The notes beneath the pieces are model-generated. The model made no database searches. It was not told where the DNA came from and saw only the letters and a program-made list of their open reading frames with translations. A program made the translations under genes and the position numbers. From Anaerolineaceae bacterium UBA1363 (GTDB taxonomy: Bacteria > Chloroflexota > Anaerolineae > Anaerolineales > Anaerolineaceae), in the NCBI GenBank assembly GCA_002306055.1, contig DBRR01000010.1, forward strand, positions 1 through 34,679: a stretch of DNA of 34,679 nucleotides. Direction: 5' to 3'. Positions within the stretch are counted from its first letter, which is position 1. Every line of letters begins with the position of its first letter. Below, piece by piece: positions 15,115 to 24,152 of this stretch.

Positions 15115-15178
15115 AATCTGTGCTAAAAGACCAGTAAAACCGGCTGCCAAACCTATTGTATTTTTACAACAAGCCTAT

Positions 15179-15207
15179 TTGACAAGCCCTGCACTTTGGT
15201 TTATAAG
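15179..15207 (+). promoter_or_regulatory. Promoter of the lytic transglycosylase gene, implying a leaderless mRNA
   Basis: TTGACA (15179-15184), 17 bases, TATAAG (15202-15207). The expected start, six to eight bases after the -10, is 15213-15215, which coincides with the ATG at 15214. Confidence 0.8.
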
Positions 15208-15213
15208 TCAGGA

Positions 15214-17691
15214 ATGAAATCTGCTTCCCGTTGGTTATTACTTCCAGTAATTTTTAGCATTGTGCTTGCCAGTGGCTGTGGTCCGATCAAAACCCCGCCA
15301 ACGCCAACCGAGACTGCTGTTCCCACGACTACCGTTCCGGGTTCTGAACAGACCTCTATGCCCACCGGGATCCCTGAGAGCGCGCCTACCCCGGAGGCAA
15401 CTCTGGCGGAGGCTGATCTGGCGCTGGCATTCGGCGATTATCGCGAGGCTTACAAGCTCTACTCAGGCACGCTGCCCGAAGATACCGATGAATTTAAAGC
15501 AACTGCGCTTTTCGGGCAGGGGTTGACTTACTTTAAACAGGAAGATTATTACCAAGCCAATCGCATTTTAGAAGATCTGGTCAACAAATACCCCACAACA
15601 CTGCCCGCTGCCAGAGCCCACTTTATCCTCGGTGAGGCTGCCCTGGCGGAGGATCGCAAGGATGATGCCTTAATTGAGTTCCAGGCTTATTCCGCAGCCC
15701 GACCTGGAGTTATTGACCATTATGTCTATGAAAAAATCGGCGACTTGCTAAGCGATGATGGTCAGGCTGAGGCAGCCTTTGAAGCATATAAAACGGCTTA
15801 CCTGGCGGCCCCAACAAAAGATAATCTGTCCATCGCGCAGAAGGTTGCGACTGGATATGCAAACATGGGGGAAAACCAGGCTGCTATCGATATTTACAAG
15901 GAAATCTATATTCAAACCGACAGCGATTACACGAAGGCACAAATGGACCTTCTAATTGGCCGTATTTTGATGGATGACGGCCAGGAAGAAGAAGCTTACG
16001 CTTATTATCAGGATGCTGTCAACAATTTCCCTTACGCCTACGACAGTTACTCAGCCTTACTGGCACTGCTGGATGCCGGGCAGGAAGTCAATGAGCTTCA
16101 GCGCGGGTTGATCAACTACTATATCGGGCAATATCCGCTTGCTATCGAGGCGTTTGACCGTTACCTTGCGAATAACAATGTCGATCTTGATAAAGCTCTC
16201 TACTACAAAGGATTGGCAACAAGGGCACAAGGTTTGGTGCTGGCGGGTTTCACATCCGACGAACGCCTGCAGGCTAATTTCGCAGGTGGAACCGCCGAAG
16301 ATAAGGCAGCAATCCAGCTTTGGAGCGAGCTAATTGCCACTTATCCTGCCAGCCCCTATCGAATGGACGCAATTCAGGCAATCATTGAAACCCAAAACAG
16401 CTACCTGGGGCAAATCCAGCTGGCAATTGACACGGCGCTCAGCCTGGCAGCAGAGCTTCATTCCGAGGCGGAAGCGCCAGATCTGCTGGATACTGCCGCA
16501 AGCTACCTGTTGTTTGATAATCAGAAGCAGGCCGCTGCGGACTCATGGACTCGCATCGCACTCGAGTTTCCAGCCTCCGAGAAAGCTTTCAATGGTTTGT
16601 TTTTTGGTGGTTCCGTCTACTTTGAACTGGGGCAGTTCGATAAAGCGGCGGACAATTTCAATCGCATCATCCCCATGAGCGCCGAACCTTTTGAATTATC
16701 GGCAGCTTATTTTTGGCTGGGCAAGATCAACGAGGCACAAGGAAAGGATGAAGAAGCCAGGCTGAATTGGCAGGCTGCGATCAACCAGGCTCCTTATGGC
16801 TACTACGGCATCCGCGCAGCAGAGTTGCTCGAAGGTCGCACGCCCTTCCAGGAGCCGGCGCAATTGAAGCTTGATGTGGACCTGGCAGATCTTCGCATCC
16901 CCGCAGGAGAGTGGTTAAAAACTGCATTCAATCTTCCGATGGGGACCAATCTGGATTACAGTTCGGAGCTTTTCGATCAACCAACGTTTATCCGGGCTAT
17001 GGAGTTTGACCGGCTTGGAATGTATGGCAATGCTTCCTCTGAATTGAGTACGCTGCTCAATGAAAACCAGGACGACCCGCTGGACATTTTCCGGCTCATC
17101 AAAGTATTTCTGGAACGAGGTTATTACAACTCTGCCATTGAGGCAAGCAAGCTCATCGCCAAACTCTCTGGCTATGCGGATACACCATTTTCGGCAGCAT
17201 ACCCGCCCTATTTCACCTATATTGAATATGGTGCGTACTACCCACCCTGGATAAAAGCTGCTGCAGAAAAGTATGACCTGTCGGAGCTGCTGCTGCTGAG
17301 CGTCATTTACCAAGAGAGCCACTTTGGAGCGCAGGCTTCCTCAGGATCAGGCGCGCGCGGGATCATGCAATTGATGCCTTCCACCGCACAGCAAATCGCT
17401 ACTGAAACCGGATTTCTGACAGATTTTACAGCTGACGATCTGGACATTCCCTATTACAATCTCGAACTTGGAAGTAACTACCTTTCCAGGATGTTGTACG
17501 TGTTTGAGGGAGATCATTACCAGGCGCTGGCAGCTTACAACGCAGGCCCAGGAAACGTTATAAACTGGGTAAATGTATCTGGTGAGGACCCGGATGTTTT
17601 CCTGAATGCTATACGCTACCTGGAAACAAGGGTATATATCCGCAATATAGTTGAAATTTTCCATCGTTACTCTTTAATTTATGGTCAGTAA
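15214..17691 (+). CDS. Lipoprotein lytic transglycosylase with TPR-like repeats (Slt70-like)
   Basis: An 825-aa exported lipoprotein: signal peptide with lipobox LASGC (Cys near residue 22), a Thr/Pro-rich linker, then about 550 residues of helical TPR-type repeats (for example LAFGDYREAYKLYSG, YEKIGDLLSDDGQAEAAFEAYKTAY, YYIGQYPLAIEAFDRYL). The C-terminal SLT domain has the catalytic glutamate E701 in YQESHF, followed by SGARGIMQLMPSTA and ALAAYNAGPGNVINW. It would cleave peptidoglycan to anhydro-muropeptides at the membrane. The ATG at 15214 coincides with the predicted transcript start; upstream in-frame codons overlap the -10 box and are unlikely to be transcribed. A shared terminator at 17740 separates it from the convergent ppdK. 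Confidence 0.92.
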   Translation: MKSASRWLLLPVIFSIVLASGCGPIKTPPTPTETAVPTTTVPGSEQTSMPTGIPESAPTPEATLAEADLALAFGDYREAYKLYSGTLPEDTDEFKATALFGQGLTYFKQEDYYQANRILEDLVNKYPTTLPAARAHFILGEAALAEDRKDDALIEFQAYSAARPGVIDHYVYEKIGDLLSDDGQAEAAFEAYKTAYLAAPTKDNLSIAQKVATGYANMGENQAAIDIYKEIYIQTDSDYTKAQMDLLIGRILMDDGQEEEAYAYYQDAVNNFPYAYDSYSALLALLDAGQEVNELQRGLINYYIGQYPLAIEAFDRYLANNNVDLDKALYYKGLATRAQGLVLAGFTSDERLQANFAGGTAEDKAAIQLWSELIATYPASPYRMDAIQAIIETQNSYLGQIQLAIDTALSLAAELHSEAEAPDLLDTAASYLLFDNQKQAAADSWTRIALEFPASEKAFNGLFFGGSVYFELGQFDKAADNFNRIIPMSAEPFELSAAYFWLGKINEAQGKDEEARLNWQAAINQAPYGYYGIRAAELLEGRTPFQEPAQLKLDVDLADLRIPAGEWLKTAFNLPMGTNLDYSSELFDQPTFIRAMEFDRLGMYGNASSELSTLLNENQDDPLDIFRLIKVFLERGYYNSAIEASKLIAKLSGYADTPFSAAYPPYFTYIEYGAYYPPWIKAAAEKYDLSELLLLSVIYQESHFGAQASSGSGARGIMQLMPSTAQQIATETGFLTDFTADDLDIPYYNLELGSNYLSRMLYVFEGDHYQALAAYNAGPGNVINWVNVSGEDPDVFLNAIRYLETRVYIRNIVEIFHRYSLIYGQ

Positions 17692-17739
17692 CCAGCCATC
17701 AACTGATTTACAGGTGTAATACCAGGAATATTAAGTAAC

Positions 17740-17773
17740 AAAAAACGGCCCCTTCTCTCAGGGGCCGTTTTTT
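17740..17773. terminator. Bidirectional terminator between lytic transglycosylase and ppdK
   Basis: A 13-bp stem (17740-17752 with 17761-17773) of A6-CGGCCCC and GGGGCCG-T6 with an 8-base loop. It has a U run on either strand and so serves both convergent genes. Confidence 0.95.
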
Positions 17774-17787
17774 GTATAAAACAAAAT

Positions 17788-20628
17788 TTAGCCGTGCTTC
17801 AGCGCAGCCTGCGCAGCTGCCAGGCGAGCCAAAGGCACACGGAATGGTGAGCAGCTGACGTAGTTGTTGCCAATTATATGGCAGAACTCGATTGAGCTTG
17901 GGTCACCGCCGTGTTCACCGCAGATTCCGACTTCCAGTTCCGGACGAACGGCACGACCATCTTCAATCGCGCGTTTCATCAGGCGGCCAACACCTTCGCG
18001 GTCAAGCTGCTGGAAGGGGTTCTTTTCGAGGATACCCTTCTCAACATACACACCCAGGAAGGTGCGCTCCGCGTCATCGCGGCTGTAGCCAAAGGTCATC
18101 TGGGTAAGATCGTTGGTGCCAAAGGAGAAAAATTCGGCATATTTGGCAATCTCAGCAGCGGTTACCGCAGCACGAGGGATTTCAATCATGGTACCAAATT
18201 TGTAGCTGACCTCCACACCCTTCTCAGCCATCACGTCCTTGGCAATTTTCACCAATGTAGGCTGGACTTCCTTGAGCTCGTTCACGTGCCCGGTGAGGGG
18301 GATCATTACTTCGGGGTGTGGATCAAAACCATTAAGTTTGGCATCGCAGGCAGCTTCAAAAATCGCGCGAACCTGCATCTTCATGATGTCGGGGTAAACG
18401 ATGCCCAAGCGGATGCCGCGCAAGCCCATCATGGGGTTGCTTTCGTGCATTCCCTGGACAATGTCAAGCATCTGCTGTTTTTCTGCCAGGCCTTCGGTAA
18501 TACCCTTGGCTTTCAGGGTGGCAACTTCAGTCAGCAGATCTTCCAGGCTTGGCAGGAATTCATGCAACGGGGGATCGATCAGGCGGATGATCACTGGCAG
18601 ACCGGTCATCGCTTCAAAGAGTCCGTAGAAATCACTGCGCTGTAGAGGCAGGATCTTCTTGAGCGCGCCAAAGTAAGCCTTTGATTCAGGCGAATTCTCA
18701 ATTTTGTCCTTTTGTGCGTCAATTTCAGCCTTCAGAGCGACTTTGTCTTGCTCGCTGAGGCTTCGTCCTTCAAGGCGACCAGCAGCATATGCATTTTCGA
18801 GCTGTTCAAGGCTGTTCAACATACGCTGGGTGGCTTCAGCGTTCATGATCATCAACTGTACATCTGGCAGGCGCGTAACTTCAAAGAACATATGCTCAGT
18901 TCGGCAAAGACCGATTCCCTTGGCGCCATAAGAACGGGCGCGCCTGGCATCAGCGGGATAGTCAGAATTTGCCCAGACCTGCAGGCGGGCAACTTCGTCT
19001 GCCCAACCCAGGAGCGTCATGAGTTCTTTCTGTTCTGAGATATCCGGAGTGGTAAGACTAAGCTGACCAACAAAAACCTCACCGGTGGTTCCATCGAGAG
19101 AGATCCATTCGCCTTCTTTGACGGTGATACCATGGCAGGTCATCTCGCGCTTATTCAAATCGATCACAATATCCGAGGCACCAACCACACAGGGGACACC
19201 GAACTGGCGGGCAACCACTGCAGCGTGCGAGGTGGCACCACCTTCACTTGTGAGGATACCTTTGGCTGCCAGCATACCGTGCACATCATCCGGCTTGGTG
19301 AATGGCCGCACCATGATGACATCCTGTTTTTCAACATTGTGCATCTTTTCAATCGTATCTGCATCGAAATAGATCCGACCTACCGCAGCACCCGGAGATG
19401 CGTTAACACCCTTAGCATAATAGCGTCCTTCTGAACGGGCTTTTTCTATGTCTGTTAGCGAAAACTGGGGATGCAGCATTTGATCGATCTGTTCAGGGGT
19501 GACCCGATTGAGTGCGGTGGGCTTGTCGATCAAACCTTCCTCCACCATATCGTGAGCGATTTTGATGGCGGCCTTTGCGGAGCGTTTGCCGTTTCGGGTC
19601 TGGAGCATCCAGAGCTTGCCGTGTTCAATGGTGAACTCAACATCCTGCATGTCCTTGTAATGTTTTTCAAGGCGAGCGGTGATTTCAGAAAACTGATTGT
19701 AGACTTCCGGTAATTCCTCTTTCAAGCCAGAGATCTTGGAGGCATTGCGAATGCCAGCCACAACGTCTTCACCCTGGGCATTCATCAGATATTCACCAAA
19801 CATGACCTTCTCACCCGTCTGGGGATCGCGGGTGAACGCGACACCAGTACCAGAGTCGCTGCCCATATTGCCAAAAACCATCGTCTGGATGGTCACGGCA
19901 GTACCGAGGTCGTCAGGTATATTCTCACGACGGCGATAGTCAATAGCACGTTTGGAATTCCAGGAGTCAAACACGGCTTTGACAGCCAGCTCAAGCTGTT
20001 TGTAAGGATCCTGCGGAAATTCAAAACCCATCTGCTCACGAACAACTTTCTTGTAGGTTTCGGTGATAATTGCCCAGTCGGCTGCGGTCATTTCAAGGTC
20101 GCTCTTGTAACCTTTTTGCTGTTTGTAGGCTTTCAGAGGTTCTTCGAAATGTTCGTCATCGATGCCCATCACAACGGTGCCGAGCATATGAATTAAGCGG
20201 CGATACGAATCATTAACGAAACGTTCGTCACCACTTTGGACTACCAACCCTTTTGCCACTTCATCATTCAAGCCAATATTCAAGACAGTGTCCATCATGC
20301 CAGGCATCGAGAATTTGGCACCTGAACGGCAGGATACCAGTAACGGATTGACGGGGTCACCAAATTTCTTGCCGGACTTTTCCTCAACAATTTTTAGGGC
20401 TGCAAGAACCTGGTCCCACATCCCTTCCGGGAATTCGCGGGTAACCTGAAAAGCGTTGCAGGCTTCGGTCGTAATGGTCAATCCGGGAGGCACTGGCACA
20501 CCAGCGCGTGTCATGTCAGCAAGGTTGGCACCTTTGCCACCAAGCAGGCCACGAACGCCATCCCAGTTTCCGGCGTACGCTTCAGCCTGATCAACTTCAT
20601 CGAATAAATATACCCATTTTTTTGACAT
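17788..20628 (-). CDS. ppdK: Pyruvate, phosphate dikinase
   Basis: A 946-aa enzyme interconverting pyruvate + ATP + Pi and phosphoenolpyruvate + AMP + PPi. The N-terminal ATP-grasp begins LLGGKGANLADMTRAGVPVPPG. The swivelling domain has the phospho-accepting histidine in GGATSHAAVVARQFG. The PEP-binding TIM barrel ends with the catalytic cysteine in GICGEHGGDPSS. It is about 60 residues longer than usual (~880). The extra part is a charged helical stretch between QLMIMNAEATQRML and PLQRSDFYGLFEAM, around residues 600-660, with many Glu, Lys and Gln. AGGAGG lies just before the ATG. It probably stands alone, between the bidirectional terminator and a 243-bp gap with three dyads. Together with PPi-phosphofructokinase it supports PPi-linked glycolysis or gluconeogenesis. 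Confidence 0.96.
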   Translation of the reverse strand: MSKKWVYLFDEVDQAEAYAGNWDGVRGLLGGKGANLADMTRAGVPVPPGLTITTEACNAFQVTREFPEGMWDQVLAALKIVEEKSGKKFGDPVNPLLVSCRSGAKFSMPGMMDTVLNIGLNDEVAKGLVVQSGDERFVNDSYRRLIHMLGTVVMGIDDEHFEEPLKAYKQQKGYKSDLEMTAADWAIITETYKKVVREQMGFEFPQDPYKQLELAVKAVFDSWNSKRAIDYRRRENIPDDLGTAVTIQTMVFGNMGSDSGTGVAFTRDPQTGEKVMFGEYLMNAQGEDVVAGIRNASKISGLKEELPEVYNQFSEITARLEKHYKDMQDVEFTIEHGKLWMLQTRNGKRSAKAAIKIAHDMVEEGLIDKPTALNRVTPEQIDQMLHPQFSLTDIEKARSEGRYYAKGVNASPGAAVGRIYFDADTIEKMHNVEKQDVIMVRPFTKPDDVHGMLAAKGILTSEGGATSHAAVVARQFGVPCVVGASDIVIDLNKREMTCHGITVKEGEWISLDGTTGEVFVGQLSLTTPDISEQKELMTLLGWADEVARLQVWANSDYPADARRARSYGAKGIGLCRTEHMFFEVTRLPDVQLMIMNAEATQRMLNSLEQLENAYAAGRLEGRSLSEQDKVALKAEIDAQKDKIENSPESKAYFGALKKILPLQRSDFYGLFEAMTGLPVIIRLIDPPLHEFLPSLEDLLTEVATLKAKGITEGLAEKQQMLDIVQGMHESNPMMGLRGIRLGIVYPDIMKMQVRAIFEAACDAKLNGFDPHPEVMIPLTGHVNELKEVQPTLVKIAKDVMAEKGVEVSYKFGTMIEIPRAAVTAAEIAKYAEFFSFGTNDLTQMTFGYSRDDAERTFLGVYVEKGILEKNPFQQLDREGVGRLMKRAIEDGRAVRPELEVGICGEHGGDPSSIEFCHIIGNNYVSCSPFRVPLARLAAAQAALKHG

Positions 20629-20744
20629 AGATCCTCCTAATGATCTTTATTATTATGTAAGTCCACAATCATTAATTTTACCATATTCATTTTGCAGACT
20701 CGCTTTCCAAATTAACTTTCAAATTAACTGTACAAGGCAATTTC

Positions 20745-20843
20745 TTGTTCTTTTGAACAAATTATAGATTTATTCCAAGAAAATGGAATAACTATGGATC
20801 CAAATCGGGTTCCAGCAGTCTTGTTTGCCAATTATGCTGGCAA
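20745..20843. promoter_or_regulatory. Three operator-like dyads upstream of ppdK
   Basis: In the gap between nitroreductase and ppdK: TTGTTC-N4-GAACAA (20745-20760), TTATTCCA-N6-TGGAATAA (20770-20791) and TTGCCA-N7-TGGCAA (20825-20843). None has a U run good enough for a clear terminator. No convincing -35/-10 pair for ppdK was found in the gap, so these may be regulator sites or weak hairpins ending the upstream operon. Confidence 0.35.
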
Positions 20844-20871
20844 TTATTTTCGCACATTATAGTTCCTTCAG

Positions 20872-21417
20872 TCAATCCTGATCCACCGAAGATTCCCAGC
20901 GGACCTCAAAAAGGTTGTGCGAGATTTTCGCCGGATCATATTGTGTTCGGGGAGGCTTCTTCTCGGCGGGGTGACCGATGAACACCACGTTAAGGGGAAT
21001 CACGTGGGATGGCAGGTTGAGGCTGCTGCTGATTGCGCTTTCGAGCCTGTTAATAGGATGCACTCCACACCAAACAGCTCCCAGCCCCAACGCATTTGCA
21101 GCGAGGAGTAGATTCTCGGTGGCTGCACTGCAATCTTGCACCCAGAAGCGCTCCGTCACGAGCTTTTTAGCGGATCCCAAGTTTCCACAAACACTGATTG
21201 CCAGGGGTGTTTGCATTTTGCCAAAAGGCAGTATCCGGTGAAGATCTGCCAGCTTGCCAGGATCATCGATCACAACAAAATGCCAGGGGCGCATGTTCAT
21301 CGCAGTTGGCGCAGCCATAGCGGCTTCAAGCAGCAGCTTTACATGATTTTCACTAACCTTTTCGTCAGTAAAGCGGCGAATACTGCGTCGGCTGAAGATA
21401 AAATCCAGGTCTGTCAT
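20872..21417 (-). CDS. Nitroreductase-family FMN oxidoreductase
   Basis: A 181-aa protein of the nitroreductase fold. RRSIRRF (residues 10-16) is the FMN-phosphate motif, MAAPTAMNMRPWHFVVI carries the second flavin contact, and LLLAANALGLGAVWCGVHP and VVFIGHPAEKKPPR are typical of the short clade. It uses NAD(P)H to reduce nitro, quinone or similar compounds; the substrate is not predictable. GAGG lies just before the ATG. It is the last gene of the tdk operon, six bases after the hydrolase gene. Confidence 0.9.
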   Translation of the reverse strand: MTDLDFIFSRRSIRRFTDEKVSENHVKLLLEAAMAAPTAMNMRPWHFVVIDDPGKLADLHRILPFGKMQTPLAISVCGNLGSAKKLVTERFWVQDCSAATENLLLAANALGLGAVWCGVHPINRLESAISSSLNLPSHVIPLNVVFIGHPAEKKPPRTQYDPAKISHNLFEVRWESSVDQD

Positions 21418-21423
21418 AGAACC

Positions 21424-22191
21424 TCACATGCTTACTAGCAAAGCGCCGAGTGTGAATGGAACTTCGAGCATTGGTAGGTGACCAACTCCAGGAAGGCATA
21501 CTTTCCGACCTTGCCTGGCGTGTTCTGCTGCCTCCAGGGCGATCTCCACTGGCATAAGCTGATCTTTACCGCCTGCAATTGACAAAACCGGACAAGTCAA
21601 AGTCCTCACAACGTCCTGGCGGTTGGGACGGTTGGCAATCGCAGTCTGAACATTGGAAAATCCTGCTGATGGTGAATTCAAAACGACATCGCACATATGC
21701 TCGTCCGGTTGAATAAACTCCCCTTCAGGCATCATACGCTGGATCAGGGTTTTGCCAATGTTCTGCATACCTTCAACCATCACCCGACTGACCTCCTCAA
21801 GCCGGCTTTCGCGCTTCTCAGGGGTGTCCGCGCGGGCATTGCTGGTGACCAGCACAAGCCCTGCCAACCGCTCTGGTTGGGTCTCAGCCAGTGCCAGGGC
21901 GATATACCCACCCATGGAATGACCTGCCAGGATAAACTGTTCGTGACCAAGATGGTCAGCCAATTGAAGCGCATCCCTGGCAAATTGCTCGATGCTTCCA
22001 TCCGCATTTCCAAGCGGCGTGTGGCCATGACCACGCAAATCTGGAATGATGAACTGCGCCTGATCTGCGTAGTATTCCGCCATTTCCAACCAAATGCTGT
22101 GATCCAGAGCCAAACCGTGCAGGAGGTAAACAGGCTTTCCACTCCCGCGGATTTCGTAAAACATATCAAGATTTTCCAGATGTGCAATCAT
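21424..22191 (-). CDS. Alpha/beta-hydrolase
   Basis: A 255-aa alpha/beta-hydrolase fold enzyme. The oxyanion motif is LLHGLALDHSIW, followed by PDLRGHGHT. The nucleophile elbow is GHSMGG with S92. Later GGKDQLMPVE and PGVGHLPMLE supply the acid and the histidine of the triad. It looks like the enol-lactonase/esterase subgroup; the natural substrate is unknown. The ATG at 22191 is chosen because AAAGGA lies nine bases upstream and it begins one base after the CCA-enzyme stop. Starts further upstream would overlap the preceding gene by up to 32 bases. Confidence 0.87.
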   Translation of the reverse strand: MIAHLENLDMFYEIRGSGKPVYLLHGLALDHSIWLEMAEYYADQAQFIIPDLRGHGHTPLGNADGSIEQFARDALQLADHLGHEQFILAGHSMGGYIALALAETQPERLAGLVLVTSNARADTPEKRESRLEEVSRVMVEGMQNIGKTLIQRMMPEGEFIQPDEHMCDVVLNSPSAGFSNVQTAIANRPNRQDVVRTLTCPVLSIAGGKDQLMPVEIALEAAEHARQGRKVCLPGVGHLPMLEVPFTLGALLVSM

Positions 22192-22192
22192 T

Positions 22193-23602
22193 TTAAGCAT
22201 TCCTTTCAGTATTTTCCTGCGCAAAAGCTATCGCTTCAGCCGTTGTGTTGATCTTGCCTAAAACCTGCTGCTCACGGATTTCTTCGAGCAGGATACCGAT
22301 TTTTACCCCAGGACCAATCGCAAGTTCGCGCTGTAAAAGATCACCATCGACCAGTCGCGGGGGGTTGACCGTTCGAGCCTGCTCGGTAAACCAGGCATGA
22401 AAGACTTCACGGCAGATTTCAGGGTTAAATTGAAGCAGCGGTTTTTGCGACTGGACCTCTACCATCGCCAGTAGCGCACTATCAAGCCCGTATGAGCCAA
22501 ATTCACGGAAAAATCGATAGTAATCCAGCTTCCCGGCTTGACATCTGGAAAGATCCGCAAGCCTCAAAAAACCGCCTGAAACTGCCTTGAAGTAAGCCTT
22601 TTCTTTCTGACCAATCAGCAATGCCTGGGTGATCTGTTCCGAAAATTCCTCGGGGAGGAGTCCAGGCGTACTCGTCTCACCAACGTCAAATACCGGATGG
22701 ATGTGAAGCAGGATGGAGCACAGTAACAGTAGATGGCAGCGCTTCCGCCCACCCTGCAGGGGTTCATCCAGCATAACCTGATAAGCATGCAAGTGCTGAA
22801 AATCAGGATTAGGTGTTCCATGAGCCACTTGCTGCCCGCCCTCAGGCTTATTGCTCAATCTCGTCAAGAAGGTCAATGTTTCAGTCTCAATCTGCAGATT
22901 TTGAGGTCTAGCAGGATCCACGCCGAAAGTAAGCAGACGCAGCTCATCAAACACCCCAAACTCACTTAAGAGTGCTGCTACAACTTCGAAATTGGGAACT
23001 GCAAGACATTTAAACAATTCATCGCGAATGCGCTCACCAGAAACGACCCCCAATCTCTTTATGGCTACGCGCATCGCTACGGTTAATTCCGATTCATACC
23101 TCAAGTTGTAGCTGCTTATCAGGCGTACTCCCCTCAAAACGCGCAGAGGGTCGGTGGTAAGTGAATCTGGTCCGCAGAGTCTTATCTGCCTGGCTTCCAG
23201 GTCAGCTTCCCCACCCAGGGGATCAATTAACTCCGCTAGCGCGTCCAGATCAAGCGCCATGGCGTTGATTGTAAAATCCCGCTGCCGCAGATCTTCTTCG
23301 AGATTCTCCCCAATGAAGGAGGTAAAATCGAGCACTTGCTCATCTTGTTCACCTTGCCGCAGGATCACCCGCGCGGAATGGCGTACATCGTCCAACGTGT
23401 ACATAGCACCATTCAGGCGACGGCTTACTGCCTTCGCCAACTGGATTGAGCCGTGGGGAAGAACGAAATCGAGATCTTGAGTAGGTCGACCAAGCAGCAA
23501 ATCGCGGATGGCACCGCCAACGAGGTACACCCGTGTGCCGGACGCCAACTCCCGAACCAATTCCAGGAGCTGCAGCAATTCGCTATCCAGCCGGAGGTCC
23601 AT
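22193..23602 (-). CDS. cca: CCA-adding tRNA nucleotidyltransferase / poly(A) polymerase family protein
   Basis: A 469-aa class II nucleotidyltransferase. The catalytic part has VYLVGGAIRDLLLGRPTQDLDFVL (the G-G-x-x-R-D and D-x-D carboxylates), then LEEDLRQRDFTINAMA and DPLRVLRGVRL, as in bacterial CCA-adding enzymes. The C-terminal half is more divergent, but its last 60 residues (GPGVKIGILLEEIREQQVLGKI) resemble the usual end of the family. It should add or repair the tRNA 3' CCA. The tRNA-Glu gene at 26257 encodes no CCA, so this activity is needed. The ATG overlaps the hpt end by 20 bases. A poly(A) polymerase role cannot be excluded. Confidence 0.87.
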   Translation of the reverse strand: MDLRLDSELLQLLELVRELASGTRVYLVGGAIRDLLLGRPTQDLDFVLPHGSIQLAKAVSRRLNGAMYTLDDVRHSARVILRQGEQDEQVLDFTSFIGENLEEDLRQRDFTINAMALDLDALAELIDPLGGEADLEARQIRLCGPDSLTTDPLRVLRGVRLISSYNLRYESELTVAMRVAIKRLGVVSGERIRDELFKCLAVPNFEVVAALLSEFGVFDELRLLTFGVDPARPQNLQIETETLTFLTRLSNKPEGGQQVAHGTPNPDFQHLHAYQVMLDEPLQGGRKRCHLLLLCSILLHIHPVFDVGETSTPGLLPEEFSEQITQALLIGQKEKAYFKAVSGGFLRLADLSRCQAGKLDYYRFFREFGSYGLDSALLAMVEVQSQKPLLQFNPEICREVFHAWFTEQARTVNPPRLVDGDLLQRELAIGPGVKIGILLEEIREQQVLGKINTTAEAIAFAQENTERNA

Positions 23603-24146
23603 ATTTGTCCAAATCGACAGTCGCTATAAAGGGTAGATTGCGATAGTATTCGTCCATGTCGAGTCCGTATCCAAAAACAAACTCGTTCTTGATTTTGAAC
23701 CCGCAATAGCGGATAGGCACTTCCACTTCCCTGCGTTCATACTTGTCGAGCAACGTACAGACGTAAATTGAAGCTGGATCGCGTGTTTTCAGCAGGTCGA
23801 TGACAGAGGAAAGCGTGTGACCACTGTCGATGATATCCTCAACAATGATGACATGCCTGCCATAGATGTTAGTGTTTAGGTCCAACGTGATGCGCACATC
23901 GCCCTGCGAGGAACGCACGCCGGTTCCATAAGAAGAAACCGCCATGAATTCGATCGCCAAAGGCACTTCAATATGGCGGATCAGATCCGTGAGGAACATT
24001 ACCCCACCGCGCAGGATGCAGATCACCAGCAATTCTTTTCCGGCATAATCACGGTTGATTTCTGCCGCAAGTTCGCGGACGCGAGCTTGAAGTTTATCTT
24101 CTGGAATGAGGATTTTGTCGATGTATTCCTGGTATGGCTGAGGCAT
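23583..24146 (-). CDS. hpt: Hypoxanthine phosphoribosyltransferase
   Basis: A 187-aa purine salvage enzyme joining hypoxanthine or guanine to PRPP. The PRPP loop is VIIVEDIIDSGHTL with its acidic pair, preceded by the flexible-loop region MAVSSYGTGVRSSG-like and an early VICILRGGVMFLTDLIRHI. The purine site is CGFKIKNEFVFGYGLDMDEYYRNLPFI. The ATG at 24146 has AGGTGA just before it; a GTG at 24152 directly abutting the tdk stop is the alternative. Gene order tdk-hpt-cca with touching or overlapping ends indicates a single mRNA. Confidence 0.93.
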   Translation of the reverse strand: MPQPYQEYIDKILIPEDKLQARVRELAAEINRDYAGKELLVICILRGGVMFLTDLIRHIEVPLAIEFMAVSSYGTGVRSSQGDVRITLDLNTNIYGRHVIIVEDIIDSGHTLSSVIDLLKTRDPASIYVCTLLDKYERREVEVPIRYCGFKIKNEFVFGYGLDMDEYYRNLPFIATVDLDKYGPPAG

Positions 24147-24152
24147 ATTCAC

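Noticed and set aside
17911..18645. 244-codon open frame antisense to ppdK
   Set aside because: It lies opposite conserved PPDK sequence and the composition is that of a reverse-frame shadow.
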